Part shown: positions 12,686-15,018 of the stretch, piece by piece
Layout: each line of letters starts with the position of its first letter
Position numbering within the stretch: position 1 is the first letter of the stretch
DNA from: Candidatus Omnitrophota bacterium
GTDB taxonomy: Bacteria; Hinthialibacterota; Hinthialibacteria; OLB16
Reading direction: 5' to 3'
NCBI GenBank assembly: GCA_020632575.1
Contig: JACKFH010000059.1
Location: forward strand, 1 to 15,018
DNA: 15,018 nt
Notes under the pieces: model-generated
The model's input: only the letters and a program-made list of their open reading frames with translations
What the model was told of the DNA's origin: nothing
The model's database searches: none
Translations under genes and position numbers: made by a program

Positions 12686-14569
12686 ATGATGATTCGATTT
12701 CTTATCCTCATTCCCCCGCTCATCTTCCTCACTCCCCGACAGGTCGAGTCCGCGTCCCTGATCGCTGGGGTCAAGGACTCCCCTGAAACTTTTTTGCTGA
12801 CCCAAGGTGAGGCGCCCATTGGAACGCTCACCCTCGACTTCCAACCCAAAGAGTCCTCGGAGCCGTCGGAAGAATCAGGCTGGCTAGATGGCGTTTCCTC
12901 ATGGGATGGGTCCCACCATTCCGCCTCTTGGCCAGTCGCGAAGCCGGACCGGTTCGATGAATTCTCGGCGCGCTGGCGAGGGATCTGGGAACCGGGACCG
13001 GGAGACTATGAATTCCGACTGAGGTCGGATGGTCCGGCGGAGTTTTTTGTGGGCGGGAAAGGAATACTCGTGACCGCCGAATCCGCTTCGGGGGTCACCG
13101 CCGAAGTTCTCTTTGAACAGAGACCCTACCAACTGCGGCTCGATTATTCTCATGACTCCGGAAGCGCGTTTGTGTTTTTAGAGTGGCGGCAACCAGGAAA
13201 GTCTTGGCTGCCCCTCGTTCCCACTCGAGCCGCCGAGAGTGGGCCGGAGAGTCGATGGGAGGGGGTCTACTACCAGGGGGCCCGGTTCGAAGCCGAAATG
13301 TTCAAGCGGTTCGATGAGGGGATCCTATGGAATTGGGGAGATCGGGGACCGCTTAACCGCCGGGAGGACATCCCAACAGCCACACTCAAGTGGGGTCAAC
13401 GGACAGACGGACTGCTGGCCTCTTTTCAATGCAACCGCGCGGGGAAGCTGCGTCTTCGCGTTGAACCCGTTCCATCGGACGCGAGTTTCTCGGTCACCTT
13501 TGACCGGACAGTTCTCGAAGTCCAAAGCCTAAATGCCGAACCCATCCGCCTTCAGTTTGACCAACCTGGGACCTTTCAAACCGGAGATGGCATCCCCCCC
13601 ATCGAGTTTGACATTTCTCCCGATCGACCCCTCCACTTTTGGGAGCCTCAAACCGGTCTGATGAACGGAGATCAGGTTGATCGGTTTCTATCGGAAGCAG
13701 CTGAGCGGGACGAGTCGAATCGACCGAGAATCGAGGGGGACTTCGCTTATCTCGACCAACCCGCTTTGTCCTCCGCGAGATGGTGGTTGGAGATGCTGAT
13801 CAACCGGAATCAAAACCGCGTAGCCATGAACCCTTCCTCGAATGCGGGAACCTCGGGGGGACTCTGGCTGGATTGGAAAAACGCCTCCCTCTCGTGGGCG
13901 AAAACCTTTGCGCCGGATCTATTGCCGGACCTTGCCAATACCTTTGAAACCGAGAATCCGAATGATGTTTGGGGCATCTTTTTTGATGGGCCGGCGAAAG
14001 ATTTCCAGGCCTTTCTTGGCGCTTTAAAGGGAGAGCAAGTTGCCGACAGAAATGTACGCAACCCCTACCCCGAGCGGAGAGTCGAGTGGGAGGTCGAAAC
14101 CCTTGCTCGTGGACTAACGCAGTGGCGTCGGAGTTATCGAGAGATCACGCGAATCATGGGTGAGGAGGATGAGGGAGAAGGGCTAAAATTCCAAACCGAG
14201 AACCTCACAGACCGGACATTCAGCATTCGGAATCTTCCCCTTGGAGAGGCGGATCTCTCCCTCCAATACTCGGGAACGCATTTCAGAATCGAGAACAAGG
14301 AGGGAGCGTTTCTCGAGTTCGGCGGGCCGGTCACCGTGGAGGATTTCAGCCTCAATGATCGGGGTGAGTGGGAGGCGAAACTGGCGAACTCGCATCGAAC
14401 TTTGCTGGAGACCGGGCCGAACTCACAGATCCGCGGTGTCCTCTGGAACGGAGCCCCCCTGCTTCTCACCGGCCAGGGGGAGGGCCGGAAACAAGGCTTC
14501 CTTCCGGCGGAGAAGGGAACGCTACGACTCATTCCCTCCGAGTCGAAAACCGTATTGCCGAAGTTCTAA
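12686..14569 (+). CDS. Exported PA14-domain protein of unknown function
   Basis: The 627-aa protein starts with a signal peptide (MMIRFLILIPPLIFL) and probable cleavage near VESA at residue 24, so it is periplasmic or surface-located. Residues about 85-180 form a PA14-like beta-barrel: FSARWRGIWEPGPGDYEFRL, SDGPAEFFVGGKGIL, and YQLRLDYSHDSGSAFVFLEW. PA14 domains usually bind carbohydrate beside a catalytic or adhesive partner. The remaining 440 residues match nothing I recognise. They look beta-rich, with a central region containing Trp-rich segments (WWLEML, WLDWKNASLSWAKTF) and a beta-sandwich-like end. A link to sugar binding is inference from PA14 and from the porin and fusion oxidoreductase nearby. 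The frame is open back to 12470, but the ATG pair at 12686/12689 is chosen because it gives the signal peptide and avoids the palindrome. Confidence 0.8.
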   Translation: MMIRFLILIPPLIFLTPRQVESASLIAGVKDSPETFLLTQGEAPIGTLTLDFQPKESSEPSEESGWLDGVSSWDGSHHSASWPVAKPDRFDEFSARWRGIWEPGPGDYEFRLRSDGPAEFFVGGKGILVTAESASGVTAEVLFEQRPYQLRLDYSHDSGSAFVFLEWRQPGKSWLPLVPTRAAESGPESRWEGVYYQGARFEAEMFKRFDEGILWNWGDRGPLNRREDIPTATLKWGQRTDGLLASFQCNRAGKLRLRVEPVPSDASFSVTFDRTVLEVQSLNAEPIRLQFDQPGTFQTGDGIPPIEFDISPDRPLHFWEPQTGLMNGDQVDRFLSEAAERDESNRPRIEGDFAYLDQPALSSARWWLEMLINRNQNRVAMNPSSNAGTSGGLWLDWKNASLSWAKTFAPDLLPDLANTFETENPNDVWGIFFDGPAKDFQAFLGALKGEQVADRNVRNPYPERRVEWEVETLARGLTQWRRSYREITRIMGEEDEGEGLKFQTENLTDRTFSIRNLPLGEADLSLQYSGTHFRIENKEGAFLEFGGPVTVEDFSLNDRGEWEAKLANSHRTLLETGPNSQIRGVLWNGAPLLLTGQGEGRKQGFLPAEKGTLRLIPSESKTVLPKF

Positions 14570-14607
14570 TCGCCTCGGACTCTCAGTTCCGGCGATATCC
14601 CCTTGGC

Positions 14608-15018
14608 TCAAAAAGTCAGGGTGGTCATGAGATAAACGAAGTCGGCGTCATCCGCCTCACGCCCATTCGGGCTCGTGTCCCGAACATAATCCTCGGCGAA
14701 GAAGTGGCCATAACCCAGTTCCATGTTGAGTTTATCGGAGCAGGCATAAGAGGCGACTATGTCGAGTTCATGGCCGACGAAACTCGAGGCGTCATTCCCG
14801 GCCGCGTTCCTGACAACGCCACCGCCCGCGTTATACCAAGCGTCATCTTCAGGTTCGTCCAACCAGAACATATGCCAGTGCGTCTTGAAGGTCAGTTTAT
14901 CGGAAGCTTTCCAATGCAGTTTCAGATTCGGGTTGTGGACGTTCCTCCACGAGAAAAAGTCCATGTAGCCATAGTAGAGATGGTTGGTGGGGTAGAGGTT
15001 ATCGAAAGTGTTGTTTTC
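14608..15018 (-). CDS. Alginate-export-type outer-membrane porin, C-terminal part (continues past window edge)
   Basis: The frame is open from the window's right edge to the stop at 14608, giving the last 136 residues. The segment FDNLYPTNHLYYGYMDFFSW, then RNVHNPNL, matches the conserved late part of the alginate-export beta-barrel family (AlgE-like). Alternating amphipathic strands follow (LKLHWKASDKLTFKTHWHMF; LNMELGYGHFFAEDYV). The final residue is Phe (LMTTLTF), the usual beta-barrel assembly signal at the C-terminus. It should sit in the outer membrane and pass polysaccharide or other anionic solutes; alginate itself is not shown. The N-terminus and signal peptide are outside the window. 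It converges on the PA14 gene, with 38 bases between their stops and no obvious terminator. Confidence 0.88.
   Translation of the reverse strand, partial: ENNTFDNLYPTNHLYYGYMDFFSWRNVHNPNLKLHWKASDKLTFKTHWHMFWLDEPEDDAWYNAGGGVVRNAAGNDASSFVGHELDIVASYACSDKLNMELGYGHFFAEDYVRDTSPNGREADDADFVYLMTTLTF

Overview
The window looks like chromosomal DNA from a moderately GC-rich, free-living Gram-negative bacterium. A beta-barrel porin of the alginate-export type and several exported proteins imply an outer membrane. The mix of a dockerin-bearing metzincin, a PA14 protein, a ThuA/Gfo-Idh-MocA fusion and a group II intron reminds me of Planctomycetes, Verrucomicrobia, Lentisphaerae or neighbouring uncultured phyla. 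No marker gene is present, so this placement is inference. There is no tRNA, rRNA or CRISPR array, and I see no clear defence island.

Layout: 1-861 is the 3' part of a group II intron, with the C-terminal half of its reverse transcriptase/maturase followed by RNA domains V and VI. At 962-2056 lies an exported matrixin-like protease with a C-terminal dockerin-like segment, followed by a REP-like palindrome (2089-2157). At 2219-4115 a class V aminotransferase and a short, divergent NAD kinase form a likely two-gene operon. On the minus strand, 6340-4159 holds a radical SAM protein with an unusual 200-residue N-terminal region, followed after 16 bp by an aquaglyceroporin. Further upstream on the same strand is an orphan BrnA-type antitoxin (6792-6466) with a near-consensus sigma-70 promoter.

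At 7035-7646 is an unrecognised protein, followed by a perfect inverted repeat (7678-7756) in a convergent gap. On the minus strand, 9556-7816 holds a DUF2889-like gene overlapping a Trm-G10/TRM11-like RNA methyltransferase by 8 bp. On the plus strand, 9713-12287 holds a TPR plus RDD membrane protein and then a ThuA-Gfo/Idh/MocA fusion, probably for oxidative sugar metabolism. A 57-residue minus-strand protein (12471-12298) and an exported PA14 protein (12686-14569) diverge around a 118-bp imperfect palindrome built of ATGGAA units. The window ends in the C-terminus of an alginate-export-type porin.

The sugar-related genes (fusion oxidoreductase, PA14 protein, porin, aquaglyceroporin) suggest carbohydrate uptake and turnover, but only the adjacent gene pairs are plausible operons. 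The observations most worth a second look are the ATGGAA palindrome, the ThuA-ThuB-like fusion, the radical SAM N-terminal region, the unusual motif IV of the RNA methyltransferase, and the solitary BrnA with a palindrome on its -10 box.
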